Shown here: positions 24,334 through 33,270 of the stretch, piece by piece | Layout of the letters: the number at the start of each line of letters is the position of its first letter | How positions within the stretch are numbered: position 1 is the stretch's first letter | Origin: JBBPZK01 sp965219175 | GTDB taxonomy: Bacteria; Actinomycetota; Rubrobacteria; Rubrobacterales; Rubrobacteraceae | Reading direction: 5' to 3' | NCBI GenBank assembly: GCA_965219175.1 | Contig: CBDCNI010000001.1 | Span: forward strand, 1,736,001-1,800,000 | DNA: 64,000 nt | Program-made: the position numbers and the translations under genes | The notes under the pieces: generated by a model | What the model was told of the DNA's origin: nothing | Databases searched by the model: none | Seen by the model: only the letters and a program-made list of their open reading frames with translations

Positions 24334-25164
24334 TTGGAGATAAGAAGGGCTGTAGTGTTTCCTGGACAGGGAACCGCCGGCGGCGAAGTATCTGGCGAGT
24401 TGGAGGATTTGGTCCGGCGATACGAGGTAGAGGATGAGACGCCTTACCAACTCTCGGTCTTCGCCCGGTCGGTGGAACTATTATCCGGGTTGCGAGACAG
24501 TGGCGTGGAGCCGGACGTGGTCGCCGGTCACTCTTTGGGAGAGTACGCCGCCGCCTACGCAGCCGGAAGCCTCGCGCTCGGAGACGCCGTGAGGCTCGTC
24601 GCCGAACGCGATCGCCTGATGAACGAAGCGTCGGCCGCTAACCCCGGCGGGATGGCGGCGGTCATAGGAGCAGACCCGAAAGACGTTGCGGCTGCCGCCA
24701 GGGAGGTTGCTGGGGAAGATGTCGGCGTGGTTGTCGCCGCCAACTTCAATACCCCGCGTCAGACGGTGATCTCCGGCGAGAAAACGGCGCTGGATGCCGT
24801 GGCGGCGCGGGTGGGCGGCAAGACGATTCCCCTGGCCGTCTCCGGGGCGTTCCATTCTCCGCTGATGCTCGAAGCGTCGCGGGAGATGGACGTATTGCTC
24901 GACGAGGTAGAGTTCCTGGAGCCGCGGATCCCGATGGTCTCGGCGACGGACGGCTCTGTGTTGGCGACCGCCGGAGACGTGAAACTCGCTCTACGCAATC
25001 AAATGCTCTCGCCGGTTCGGTGGGTTGCAGTTGTCGAGAGGCTGCTGGACCTCGGGGTCGAGGAGGTCTTCGAGACCGGGGAGGACGGAACCCTGACCAG
25101 GATGCTCCGAGATTTCAAGCGTAAGGACATAAAAGGTCGTACTGCGGCGCAGGTTTTGGCGTGA
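24334..25164 (+). CDS. fabD: Malonyl-CoA:ACP transacylase, shortened N-terminal region
   Basis: Transfers malonyl from CoA to ACP. The 276-residue protein has the oxyanion loop FPGQG, nucleophile S67 in GHSLGEYAA, the Arg in AERDRLMNEA and the catalytic His in GAFHSPLM. Between FPGQG and the nucleophile there are about 55 residues, against about 81 in the E. coli enzyme: the usual segment before TQPAL is missing and is replaced by the short RRYEVEDETPYQLS. I chose TTG 24334, 5 bases after GGAGGGGG; ATG 24319 would place that Shine-Dalgarno inside the gene. The stop overlaps fabZ as GTGA. Confidence 0.93.
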   Translation: MEIRRAVVFPGQGTAGGEVSGELEDLVRRYEVEDETPYQLSVFARSVELLSGLRDSGVEPDVVAGHSLGEYAAAYAAGSLALGDAVRLVAERDRLMNEASAANPGGMAAVIGADPKDVAAAAREVAGEDVGVVVAANFNTPRQTVISGEKTALDAVAARVGGKTIPLAVSGAFHSPLMLEASREMDVLLDEVEFLEPRIPMVSATDGSVLATAGDVKLALRNQMLSPVRWVAVVERLLDLGVEEVFETGEDGTLTRMLRDFKRKDIKGRTAAQVLA

Positions 25165-25613
25165 AGTTGCCAGAGCCGCCGCTGGGACCGGCGGAGATCC
25201 GGGCTCTCATCCCGCACCGCTACCCTTTCTTGCTGGTTGACCGGGTCGAGGAGGTCGAGCCGGGCGTCCGGGCCGTTGGGACGAAGAACGTCACCCAGAA
25301 CGAGCCTTTCTTTCAGGGACATTTCCCGGATTATCCGGTGATGCCGGGGGTTTTGATCGTCGAGGCGATGGCGCAGGTCGGGGCAGTAGGCGTGATGTCC
25401 AACGAGGAGTTCCGGGGCAAGCTCGCGCTCTTCGCCGGCATAGACAACGTCAGATTCCGGCGGCAGGTGATCCCCGGCGACGTGCTACGGATGGAGGTCG
25501 AGATCTCCCGTCTCAAGGGCGCTATCGGCCGCGGCCACGGCCGGGCGACCGTTAGTGGAGAGCGGGTGTGCGAGGCAGACCTGATGTTCGCTTTTGTAGA
25601 GAGGGAAGAATGA
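25161..25613 (+). CDS. fabZ: 3-hydroxyacyl-ACP dehydratase FabZ
   Basis: Hot-dog fold dehydratase that removes water from 3-hydroxyacyl-ACP in the elongation cycle. In 150 residues it shows IPHRYPFLLVDRV with the catalytic His, QGHFPDYPVMPGVLIVEAMAQ-type helix with the catalytic Glu, and RRQVIPGD. GTG 25161 overlaps the fabD stop and its own stop overlaps fabG's ATG, so it is locked in the operon. Its place between fabD and fabG differs from the E. coli layout, where fabZ is with the lipid A genes. Confidence 0.95.
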   Translation: MKLPEPPLGPAEIRALIPHRYPFLLVDRVEEVEPGVRAVGTKNVTQNEPFFQGHFPDYPVMPGVLIVEAMAQVGAVGVMSNEEFRGKLALFAGIDNVRFRRQVIPGDVLRMEVEISRLKGAIGRGHGRATVSGERVCEADLMFAFVEREE

Positions 25614-26353
25614 TCGAAAGTGGAAGGGTGGCAGTCGTTACCGGGGGCGGACGCGGCATCGGGCGGGCGATAGCCGTGCGGCTCGCCAAAGAAGGCGCGA
25701 ACGTCGTCGTCTCCTACCGCAGGGACGAAGACGCGGCCCAGGAGACCGCGAAGCTAGTGCGAGAAGCAGGCACCGAGTGCGTCACGTTCAAGGGAGACGT
25801 GGCCGATCCCGATGACGTAACTGCCCTCTTCAAAGAGGTGAATGAGGCTTTTGGGCGGGTGGATATCCTGGTTAACAACGCGGGGACCCGCCGGGATAAC
25901 CTGATGCTCAGGATGAAGGATGAGGAGTTCGACGAGGTGATCGGGACGAACCTCAAGGGGACTTACCTGTGTACGCGGGCGGTTATGAGGCCGATGGTCC
26001 GGGCGCGGTGGGGCAGGATAGTCAACGTCAGTTCCGTCGTCGGGATCATCGGGAACGCGGGTCAGGCGAACTATGCGGCTTCTAAGGCGGGCGTTATCGG
26101 GTTTACGAAGAGTGTTGCGCGGGAGGTGGCGCAGCGCGGGATCACGGCGAACGCCGTCGCCCCAGGTTACGTCGAGACGGAATTGACGGGGAGCCTTTCG
26201 GACGCCGTGAAGGATCAGATACTCGCCCAGATCCCACTCGGAAGGTTCGGTGAAGCCGAAGATGTGGCCGAGGTCGTCGCCTTCCTCGCCGGGGAGGGCG
26301 CGGGGTACGTCACCGGGCAGACCTTGACTGTGGACGGCGGGATGGTTATGTAG
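25610..26353 (+). CDS. fabG: 3-oxoacyl-ACP reductase FabG
   Basis: NADPH-dependent short-chain dehydrogenase that reduces 3-ketoacyl-ACP. The 247-residue protein has the cofactor loop VVTGGGRGIGRAIA, NNAGTRRDNL, the catalytic Ser in NVSSVVG, the YAASKAG motif (Tyr/Lys) and the C-terminal GYVTGQTLTVDGGM. The frame is open upstream into fabZ; ATG 25610 overlapping the fabZ TGA with GAGGGAAG before it is the natural start. Context in the fab cluster supports FabG rather than a generic SDR. Confidence 0.95.
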   Translation: MIESGRVAVVTGGGRGIGRAIAVRLAKEGANVVVSYRRDEDAAQETAKLVREAGTECVTFKGDVADPDDVTALFKEVNEAFGRVDILVNNAGTRRDNLMLRMKDEEFDEVIGTNLKGTYLCTRAVMRPMVRARWGRIVNVSSVVGIIGNAGQANYAASKAGVIGFTKSVAREVAQRGITANAVAPGYVETELTGSLSDAVKDQILAQIPLGRFGEAEDVAEVVAFLAGEGAGYVTGQTLTVDGGMVM

Positions 26354-26433
26354 AGGCGCAAATTGCGCTACACTACGCGCTAGCTTTATGTAGGATGACT
26401 CGAATGAATAGTAAGAGTAGATAAGGAGATGGG

Positions 26434-26679
26434 ATGGAACGCGAAGAAGCGCTAGAGAAGATCAAGGAGATAACCGCCGACCGGCTCGGGGTTGACGAGG
26501 GCGACGTTACGCCCGAGGCGTCTTTCCGGGAAGATTTGGAGGCTGATTCTCTTGACCTGGTCGAGTTGATCATGGAGCTCGAAGAGCAGTTCGGGATGGA
26601 GATTCCCGACGAAGAGGCCGAGAAGATCACCACGGTCGAGGAGGCCGTAGAATACGTGATGGGACACCAGGCGGCGTGA
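26434..26679 (+). CDS. acpP: Acyl carrier protein
   Basis: Small acidic carrier of growing acyl chains, 81 residues. S39 in the DSLD motif (EADSLDLVELIMELEEQFG) is the 4'-phosphopantetheine site. ATG 26434 follows AAGGAGATGGG. The 80-base gap upstream holds a short inverted repeat GCGCAAATTGCGC at 26357-26369 and AT-rich sequence; a separate promoter is plausible since ACP is abundant, but I cannot define it. The stop overlaps fabF's GTG. CoA for its prosthetic group would come through the CoaD half of the fusion upstream. Confidence 0.96.
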   Translation: MEREEALEKIKEITADRLGVDEGDVTPEASFREDLEADSLDLVELIMELEEQFGMEIPDEEAEKITTVEEAVEYVMGHQAA

Positions 26680-27956
26680 CCGAGGGTACGACCGAAAGCG
26701 TAGCCGGGGAGGAACCGCGGGGCAGAGACGGAGCCCTCATAACCGGCGCCGGGGCGGTGACGCCGCTCGGGGTCGGTACAGAGAACTTCTGGGACGCCGC
26801 CCTGCACGGAAAGAGCGGCATCGGAGATATAACGATCTTCGATCCTTCGCCCTACAACTCGCGCATCGCCGGTGAGTGCTCGGATTTCGATCCGTCGGAC
26901 TTCTTCTCTAAGAAAGAGACCCGCCGGATGGACCGCTTCGCCCAATTCGGGGTGGCGGCCGGTTTGCAGGCCGTCGAGGACGCGGGTGTTATAGATGAGA
27001 TCCGGAGCGCCCCGGAGCGGGTAGCTATCGTGATGGGCAGCGGCATCGGCGGGATAAGGACCTGGGAGAAAGAGTACGAGGTTCTCCAGGAGCGCGGCCC
27101 GAAGCGCGTGAGCCCGTTCCTGATAACGATGATGGTGCCGAATATGGCCGCCGGTCAGCTCGCCATCGCGCTCGGGGCGACGGGTCCGACGCAGTGTCCG
27201 GTCCTCGCGTGTGCCACAGGCGCCGAGGCGATGGCCGAAGGGCTCGAGTTGATCCGTCGCGGCGACGCGGATATCGTGATCGCCGGTTCGGCGGAAGCCC
27301 CGATCACACCGCTCTCCATGTCCGGCTTTTGCGCGATTCGCGCCGTCTCGACCCGCAACGATGATCCCCAACGGGCGAGTCGTCCCTTCGACGCCAACCG
27401 CGACGGCTTTGTGATGAGCGAGGGCGCGGGCGCTATGGTCCTCGAAAGCCGGGAGCACGCCGAGCGGCGCGGCGCCGAGCCTATAGCCGCCGTCTCAGGA
27501 TACGGACGTTCGACTGACGCCTACCACATCACCGCCCCCGACACGGAAGGCCGCGGCGTCGAGAGGGCCATGCACCTCGCGTTCGCCGACGCCGGTGTCA
27601 GAGCCGAAGACGTAGGCCACGTCAACGCCCACGCTACCTCCACCCCGACCGGCGATGCCCCGGAGACTCGGGCTCTCTCGCGGGTAGTACCCCAGGCGGC
27701 GGTCTCCGGCACCAAGTCGATGACCGGACACTCCTTCGGGGCGGTCGGGGCCACCGAAGGCATCATGTGCGCCCTGGCGCTGAAGAACAAAATTGCCCCT
27801 CCGACCATCAACCTCGACGACCTCGCCTCCGATTGCGAGCCGCTCGACTACGTCCGCGCGGAGCCCAGGGAGTTGCCGGACCTGCGGGTCGCGATCTCTA
27901 ACTCGATGGGGTTCGGCGGACATAATGTAGTAATAGTGTTCACTGGTATAGAATAG
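26676..27956 (+). CDS. fabF: Beta-ketoacyl-ACP synthase II
   Basis: Elongating condensing enzyme of type II fatty acid synthesis. The 426-residue protein has a 15-20 residue N-terminal extension before ALITGAGAVTPLG, catalytic C179 (VLACATGAEAM), the two histidines in NAHATSTPTGD and SMTGHSFGAVG, and the GFGGHN loop near the C-terminus. GTG 26676 overlaps the acpP stop (GTGA). It is the last gene of the fatty acid cluster, 5 bases before rnc. Confidence 0.96.
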   Translation: MTEGTTESVAGEEPRGRDGALITGAGAVTPLGVGTENFWDAALHGKSGIGDITIFDPSPYNSRIAGECSDFDPSDFFSKKETRRMDRFAQFGVAAGLQAVEDAGVIDEIRSAPERVAIVMGSGIGGIRTWEKEYEVLQERGPKRVSPFLITMMVPNMAAGQLAIALGATGPTQCPVLACATGAEAMAEGLELIRRGDADIVIAGSAEAPITPLSMSGFCAIRAVSTRNDDPQRASRPFDANRDGFVMSEGAGAMVLESREHAERRGAEPIAAVSGYGRSTDAYHITAPDTEGRGVERAMHLAFADAGVRAEDVGHVNAHATSTPTGDAPETRALSRVVPQAAVSGTKSMTGHSFGAVGATEGIMCALALKNKIAPPTINLDDLASDCEPLDYVRAEPRELPDLRVAISNSMGFGGHNVVIVFTGIE

Positions 27957-27961
27957 TCTGG

Positions 27962-28621
27962 ATGTCCATAAAAGACCTCATAGACGTACTACCGGAGCCG
28001 CTGAGGCAGCGTTCGCTGACCCATCCGAGCGTCGCGGACCCTTACGATTCGAATGGTCGTCTTGAGTTCCTGGGCGACTCGATACTAAACAACCGGGTGG
28101 CGGAGTTGGTCTTTCACGGCTACCCGGAGCTTCTCGAAGGAGACTTGACTCGTATCCGGGCCCATCTGGTTCGCAAGTCGTTTCTGGCGACCGTCGGCAG
28201 AGGCGAGGGGCTTGAGGAGATGATCGAGAGTTCAGTAATAAACGACTCCGTGATCGCCGACACCGTCGAGGCGATAATCGGGGGGGCGTACCTGATCGAC
28301 CGCGACCTCGTCCTTAGGACCATAGACGAAATATTCGATCCTTCGGAGGTAGATACAGACGACCTGCGGGACTGGAAGACGCTCCTGCAAGAGACGCTCC
28401 AGGCTGACGGTCTGAGGCCGACTTACCGGGTTCTCGCGAAACACGGCCCGCCTCATCGTCCGAGCTTCAGCTCCGCCGTCTCCGTGGAGAGCAGGGAAGT
28501 CGCCACGGGCGAAGGCAACTCCATCAAAGAGAGCGAGCAAGCCGCCGCCCGCGCCGCCCTTGAAATACTGGGCATCCGCCCCGTCCCACGCTCGCCGGTA
28601 GAAGTCCACGTAGGAGCCTGA
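27962..28621 (+). CDS. rnc: Ribonuclease III
   Basis: Double-strand-specific endoribonuclease that processes rRNA precursors and structured mRNAs. In 219 residues the RNase III domain has E35 and D39 in GRLEFLGDS and D100/E103 in ADTVEAIIG, the four metal ligands; the dsRNA-binding domain follows from DDLRDWKTLLQETLQ to the C-terminal SEQAAARAALE. Start ATG 27962 is five bases after fabF. The rnc-smc-ftsY order is the usual Gram-positive one. Confidence 0.95.
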   Translation: MSIKDLIDVLPEPLRQRSLTHPSVADPYDSNGRLEFLGDSILNNRVAELVFHGYPELLEGDLTRIRAHLVRKSFLATVGRGEGLEEMIESSVINDSVIADTVEAIIGGAYLIDRDLVLRTIDEIFDPSEVDTDDLRDWKTLLQETLQADGLRPTYRVLAKHGPPHRPSFSSAVSVESREVATGEGNSIKESEQAAARAALEILGIRPVPRSPVEVHVGA

Positions 28622-28701
28622 ATAAAAGTCTGAGCCGGCCGCTTCGTTCCGGCGGTATGAAAGCTCATTTGCTGCGGTTTTCGTGTGCTTTTGGGGCTAA
28701 A

Positions 28702-28725
28702 GTTGCGTAGAATAGTATCGTAGTG
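28702..28725 (+). promoter_or_regulatory. Candidate -10 elements immediately before smc (possible leaderless start)
   Basis: TAGAAT at 28708-28713 and the overlapping TAGTAT at 28713-28718 fit the TANNNT form of actinobacterial -10 hexamers. They lie 5-10 bases upstream of the smc GTG at 28723, which has no Shine-Dalgarno sequence. Transcription from the first would begin almost at the start codon, giving a leaderless mRNA. A TTGGGG at 28691-28696 is 16 bases before TAGTAT. Prediction only. Confidence 0.35.
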
Positions 28726-31700
28726 CTCTCGGCGGTCTACATCAAGGGTTTCAAGACTTTCGCGCGGCCGGTACGGATGCCGCTCGAAGGCGGCCTGACC
28801 GTCATCGTCGGGCCGAACGGTTCGGGGAAGAGCAACATCACCGATGCCGTACTGTTCGCGCTCGGGGAGCAGAGTCCGGGTGTGTTGCGGGCCAGGGCGA
28901 TCGGTGATTTGATCTTCTCGGGCTCCGAGTCCTTAAAATCTTCCGCTATGGCGGAGGTCACGCTCGTAATAGACAACGAGTCGGGCATGGTCTCGCTCCC
29001 TTACAGCGAGGTCTCAATCACCCGCCGCATCTCGCGTGCAGGAGATACGGAGTACCGGATCAACGGCGCCAGATCCAGGCTCGCCGACGTGCGAGCTGTG
29101 GCTGGAGAAGCGGGTCTCGGTCGTCACAGCATCCTCCGCCAGGGTTCGGTGGATGCCATCGTCTCCGGCGGACCCGCCGCCTGCCGTCTAGCTCTGGAAG
29201 AAGCCGCCGGGCTCGGCGTTTACCGTCGACGCAGGCTCTCGGCCAGCCGCCGTCTGGAACGTTCCGACGCTCAGTTAGAGAAGAGCCGCCAGCTAGAAGC
29301 CGAGTTGGAAAACCAACTGGCGAGGATCGAGGAAGAAGCCGTCGCCGCCCGCGAATACCGGGATCTCGAATCCCGCTACCGCAAACTTTCTCTCGCCCAT
29401 CTCTACCGGGTCGCGACCAGAGACCTCGACGCCTTGCGGAGCCGGCTCGAATCGGAGGAGGCTCGCGTCTCCGGGGTGGCGGCGCGGGAAGAAGAGTTGC
29501 GCGGGGAGCGAACCCGGCTGGAACCGGAGATCCAGGCGGTCGAGACGGAGCTTCGAGACCGCGAGAAGAATCTGGAGGCGCTTGAGAATCTTTCGGAGTC
29601 CTTACGGGCGGAGTCTCTGCGCGCCGAGAGGTCTCTCCTGCGGCTCGAATCGGTTAAGAGCCGGGAGACGGAGCAGGCGAGAACGGTTCTGCGCCTGGAA
29701 GAAGAGCTTCGGAAGGTCGAGGATAACCTATCGGACCTGGAGGCTCGCGCCGGGCAGATCGAGAAAGAATATTCGGATCGTCTGGAGGACCTCGGCCATC
29801 GCGAGCAGGCGGTTTCAGCCATCAGTAAGGAACGCGCCGTTGCGGCAGAACGCCTCGCGCGCCTGACCGGGAACCTCGAACGACTCCGAGCCCGCCGGGA
29901 GGTCAACGCCGGCCGTGACGAGCACGTTTCCAAGCTAGGAGCGGAGGAACTCGGACAGATCTCCTCATCCGCCGAAAGCCTCGCCGCTGCGCCCGTTGGG
30001 AACCTGCGCGAAGAACTGGACGGGCTCTTGGAGTCTCTCGGAAGCCTTCGGAAGATGGCCGAGAGTTCGGCTGCTGATATCAACCGGCGGAAGGGTGCAT
30101 TGGCCGCTGCGCGCGGTGCTTCCGAAGCCCGCATCCGGAGCCTGAGGGCTTCGGGCGAGAACGGCGGTTCCGGGACGCGGCTCTATCAGGTAGTCCGGGC
30201 GCTTCCAGGTTTCGAGGTGGCCGTGGAAGCGGCGCTCGGGGAGATCGGCAACGGTGTGCTCGCAACGGATCTCGACGAAGGTATAAAGCTACTCTCCGAG
30301 ACCGAGAGGATAGCCGTTCGTCTGGACGCCGAAGGTGTGGAGGACGAAAGAACCTTGCCCGGAAGGCCGCTCCTGGAATGCGTGGAGATAGTCGACGAGC
30401 GTTACACGGAGGCTGTGGGGCGCATACTGGCCGGCTTCTACGTCGTTGACGGCCCGGACGTCGCCCCGAACAACGGCCACGTCGCCGTTACCCGCTGCGG
30501 CTTGCGGCTCACCCGGACCTTCGTTTCCCTGGCGGGATCCGGCGGACGTTTCGAGCTACAGGCGTTACTCTCGAACGAAGAGAGACGGCTCGCCGCCCTT
30601 GAGAGCGGCCCCGGCGAGACCCTGCTCCGTCTGCAAGAGAACGTGGCGAATGCCGCTAGCGGGGTCGAGCGTCTCTCGCGCGAAAGCGAGGCGTTGCGGT
30701 CACTAACCGACCGCACCCGTCGCGTCTCCGCCCTTCTCGCCAGGGAAGCCTTGAGGCGCGTCGAGAAAGCCGAGAGGGACCGGGGAGCCCTGGTGAAACA
30801 GCGCGAGCAATCAGGAGAGCTGGAACAGGAGATCCAGGCCGCCGAATCCGCGTTGCGAGACGCGGAGAGCGAGGCCGGGAGTGCCGGAGAGAAGCTCGCT
30901 GATGCTGATTCAGCGGCCGGGTCTTCCCGCGAGGAGTTCCGTCAGGTGGAGTTGCGCCGCTCTCGCCTCCGTGCCGCCGTCGCCGAGGCGCGGAGCCGTC
31001 GCGACCGCATCTCCCGCGCCCTCCGGAGCAGGAAAACGAGCCCGAACGAGAGTTCTGATCACCTGATCCGGACAACCGAACGCTCCGCCCAACTCTCCCA
31101 GACGCTCGCGGAGAGCTTATTGTCCCGTCGGAGCAAACTTCGTGGAGCCCGTACAGAAGCCGTGGAAAGACATCGCCATCTAACCGGAAAACAGGGCCTT
31201 CTAGCCTCACGATCCGCCGAGTTGTCCGGGGAACTCGCCCGCCTCCAGGCCGAAACCGCGAGGCTCCGCGAGAACCTGGAAGTCACGGAGAGGTCCGCCA
31301 CCGAAGCCGTCGAGGAACTTTCCAGCGAGTGGGCCGCCTCCGTCGAGATGGCCCGTGAAGAGTCCGAAAACGCACCAACGGATCTGGAAGCGGAGCGCGC
31401 CCGACTGGCCCGCAAGATAAAGCGCTTCGGCGACGTGAACCTGCTCGCCCTCTCCCAGGAGAGCCACCTACGCGAGCGCCACGAGTTCATCTCGGCCCAG
31501 CGCTCCGACGCCGAAGCCGCCACGGACGAACTTAACCGCATAATACAACAAGTGGATAAAGAAATAGAGGAGAGGTTTTCGCTCACGTTTGCGGGGGCGA
31601 GGGACGCTTTCAGAGAGATGGTTCCGAGGATGTTGGGTGGGGCGAGTGGGGATCTTGAGTTGTCGGAGGAGGGGGTGGAGATCGGGATCCGTCTTGGCAG

Positions 31701-32019
31701 GCGGGGACACCGGTCGCTGAACGTTCTCTCCGGCGGGGAGAGGTCGCTGCTCGCCCTCTCGTTCTTGTTCAGTATCTTCCTGAGCCGGCGGGGTGACGAG
31801 CACCGGACCTTCTGCGTGCTGGATGAAGCCGAAGCGGCGCTGGACGACGTGAACCTGGCGCGTTTTCTATCCGTGGTAGACTCTCACAGGTCCAGCGGGC
31901 AGTTTATGCTGGTGACCCACCAGAAACGCACTATGGCCGCCGCCGACGTGCTCTACGGGGTAACTCAAGACGCTTCGGGAGCCACAGCGGTAGTATCAAA
32001 ACGTTTATCAGGAGATTAA
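28723..32019 (+). CDS. smc: Chromosome segregation ATPase SMC
   Basis: Condensin ATPase that organises and segregates the chromosome with ScpA/ScpB (not in the window). The 1098-residue protein has Walker A GPNGSGKSN at residues 30-38, long coiled coils (about 165-480 and 620-950), a hinge around residues 485-610, the ABC signature LSGGERSLLALS near 1000 and Walker B VLDEAEAALDD near 1030. It is somewhat shorter than the usual 1150-1200 residues, mainly in the coiled-coil arms. GTG 28723 lacks a Shine-Dalgarno. ftsY follows 10 bases downstream. Confidence 0.96.
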   Translation: MLSAVYIKGFKTFARPVRMPLEGGLTVIVGPNGSGKSNITDAVLFALGEQSPGVLRARAIGDLIFSGSESLKSSAMAEVTLVIDNESGMVSLPYSEVSITRRISRAGDTEYRINGARSRLADVRAVAGEAGLGRHSILRQGSVDAIVSGGPAACRLALEEAAGLGVYRRRRLSASRRLERSDAQLEKSRQLEAELENQLARIEEEAVAAREYRDLESRYRKLSLAHLYRVATRDLDALRSRLESEEARVSGVAAREEELRGERTRLEPEIQAVETELRDREKNLEALENLSESLRAESLRAERSLLRLESVKSRETEQARTVLRLEEELRKVEDNLSDLEARAGQIEKEYSDRLEDLGHREQAVSAISKERAVAAERLARLTGNLERLRARREVNAGRDEHVSKLGAEELGQISSSAESLAAAPVGNLREELDGLLESLGSLRKMAESSAADINRRKGALAAARGASEARIRSLRASGENGGSGTRLYQVVRALPGFEVAVEAALGEIGNGVLATDLDEGIKLLSETERIAVRLDAEGVEDERTLPGRPLLECVEIVDERYTEAVGRILAGFYVVDGPDVAPNNGHVAVTRCGLRLTRTFVSLAGSGGRFELQALLSNEERRLAALESGPGETLLRLQENVANAASGVERLSRESEALRSLTDRTRRVSALLAREALRRVEKAERDRGALVKQREQSGELEQEIQAAESALRDAESEAGSAGEKLADADSAAGSSREEFRQVELRRSRLRAAVAEARSRRDRISRALRSRKTSPNESSDHLIRTTERSAQLSQTLAESLLSRRSKLRGARTEAVERHRHLTGKQGLLASRSAELSGELARLQAETARLRENLEVTERSATEAVEELSSEWAASVEMAREESENAPTDLEAERARLARKIKRFGDVNLLALSQESHLRERHEFISAQRSDAEAATDELNRIIQQVDKEIEERFSLTFAGARDAFREMVPRMLGGASGDLELSEEGVEIGIRLGRRGHRSLNVLSGGERSLLALSFLFSIFLSRRGDEHRTFCVLDEAEAALDDVNLARFLSVVDSHRSSGQFMLVTHQKRTMAAADVLYGVTQDASGATAVVSKRLSGD

Positions 32020-32029
32020 GACATCCTTT

Positions 32030-33268
32030 ATGGCACGTTCATGGCGTAACTTTTTCAGGAAATCAAAAGAGCCCGAGCAAGAGTCTGGGTCAAATATAGC
32101 TACCGAAGAGCAGCAAATATCCGAACCCGAAGAAGGAGTAGAACCGGAACCCGAGGCCGTAGTCCTGGCCGAAGAGACATTCGAAGATGATCTCGTGGTC
32201 GAGGAAGAGGCAGAAGACGAGGAGTTCACGACCCCGGAAGACATCCCCGGACCCGTGGAAGAAACGCTGGAGCCAGAACCGGAAGAAGAGGTTGCGGAGA
32301 CGGAAGCGGTTCCCGAGCCGGTGGAGGAAGATCCGGAGTCTAGGGTAGCAGGGGAAGAGTCGGACGGTTGGTTCGGGCGGCTGCGGTATGGGTTGAAGAG
32401 AAGCCGGGAGTCGGTCGTCGGGCAGTTGAACGCGGCGGTGGCGGAGTTTCGGGACGCGGAGGACGAGGAGTTCTGGGAGAGGGTCGAGGAGATCCTCATA
32501 GCTTCCGATGTCGGGGTGACGACGACGGCGAAGCTCGTCGGGGAGTTGGAGCAGGAGGCGTTGGAGAAGAATATCACCAGCAGTAGAGAGTTGCGGGAGA
32601 TGATGGTCGAGCACGCGCGGCGGATGCTCGAAGGTCCGGTCGAGCTGGACGTCTCACACACGCCTACGGTGATCCTGATGGTCGGGGTAAACGGCACGGG
32701 CAAAACTACGTCGATAGGCAAGTTGGTGAAATATCTGCCGGGGCGCGTGATGCTCGCGGCCGGGGATACTTTCCGGGCGGCGGCTATCGAGCAGCTCCAG
32801 AAGTGGGGCGAGGCGACCGGGGCTCCGGTCGTGTCTCGCGAGCGTGGGTCAGACGCGGCGGCTGTCACCCACGAGGCGGTCGAGGAGGCGAAGCGGGAAG
32901 GCGTTGACATCCTGCTCGTGGATACGGCCGGGCGGCTGCACACCAAGACGAACCTGATGGCGGAGCTCGAGAAGGTGAAGCGGGTGCTGGAGCGGCAGTT
33001 GCCGGGTGCGCCGCACGAAGTGTTGCTCACGGTGGACGCGACGACGGGGCAGAACGGGCTGCGGCAGGCGAAGATGTTCGGGGAAGCGGTTGGTGTGACG
33101 GGTATAATATTGACCAAGCTGGACGGAACGGCCAGGGGCGGCATCGCGCTGGCGATAGCAAACGAGGTTGGGGTGCCGATCAAGTTGATCTCCGTTGGAG
33201 AGAAAGTCGGGGACCTGCATCCGTTCGACGCCGGCGAGTTCGCGCAAGCACTGTTCGGGGAGTTGTAG
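32030..33268 (+). CDS. ftsY: Signal recognition particle receptor FtsY
   Basis: SRP receptor GTPase that docks ribosome-SRP complexes at the membrane. Residues about 15-110 form the very acidic A domain (Glu/Pro/Val-rich repeats), followed by the NG domain: P-loop GVNGTGKTTS, DTFRAAAIEQL, DTAGRLHTKTNLM and TKLDGTARGG. The 412-residue length reflects the long acidic domain. ATG 32030 is 10 bases after smc with AGGAGATTAAG upstream. It is next to ffh, its SRP partner. Confidence 0.96.
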   Translation: MARSWRNFFRKSKEPEQESGSNIATEEQQISEPEEGVEPEPEAVVLAEETFEDDLVVEEEAEDEEFTTPEDIPGPVEETLEPEPEEEVAETEAVPEPVEEDPESRVAGEESDGWFGRLRYGLKRSRESVVGQLNAAVAEFRDAEDEEFWERVEEILIASDVGVTTTAKLVGELEQEALEKNITSSRELREMMVEHARRMLEGPVELDVSHTPTVILMVGVNGTGKTTSIGKLVKYLPGRVMLAAGDTFRAAAIEQLQKWGEATGAPVVSRERGSDAAAVTHEAVEEAKREGVDILLVDTAGRLHTKTNLMAELEKVKRVLERQLPGAPHEVLLTVDATTGQNGLRQAKMFGEAVGVTGIILTKLDGTARGGIALAIANEVGVPIKLISVGEKVGDLHPFDAGEFAQALFGEL

Positions 33269-33270
33269 AT

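Noticed and set aside
26373..27458. 361-codon minus-strand frame opposite acpP and fabF
   Set aside because: Shadow of genes with intact catalytic motifs; no motif of its own.
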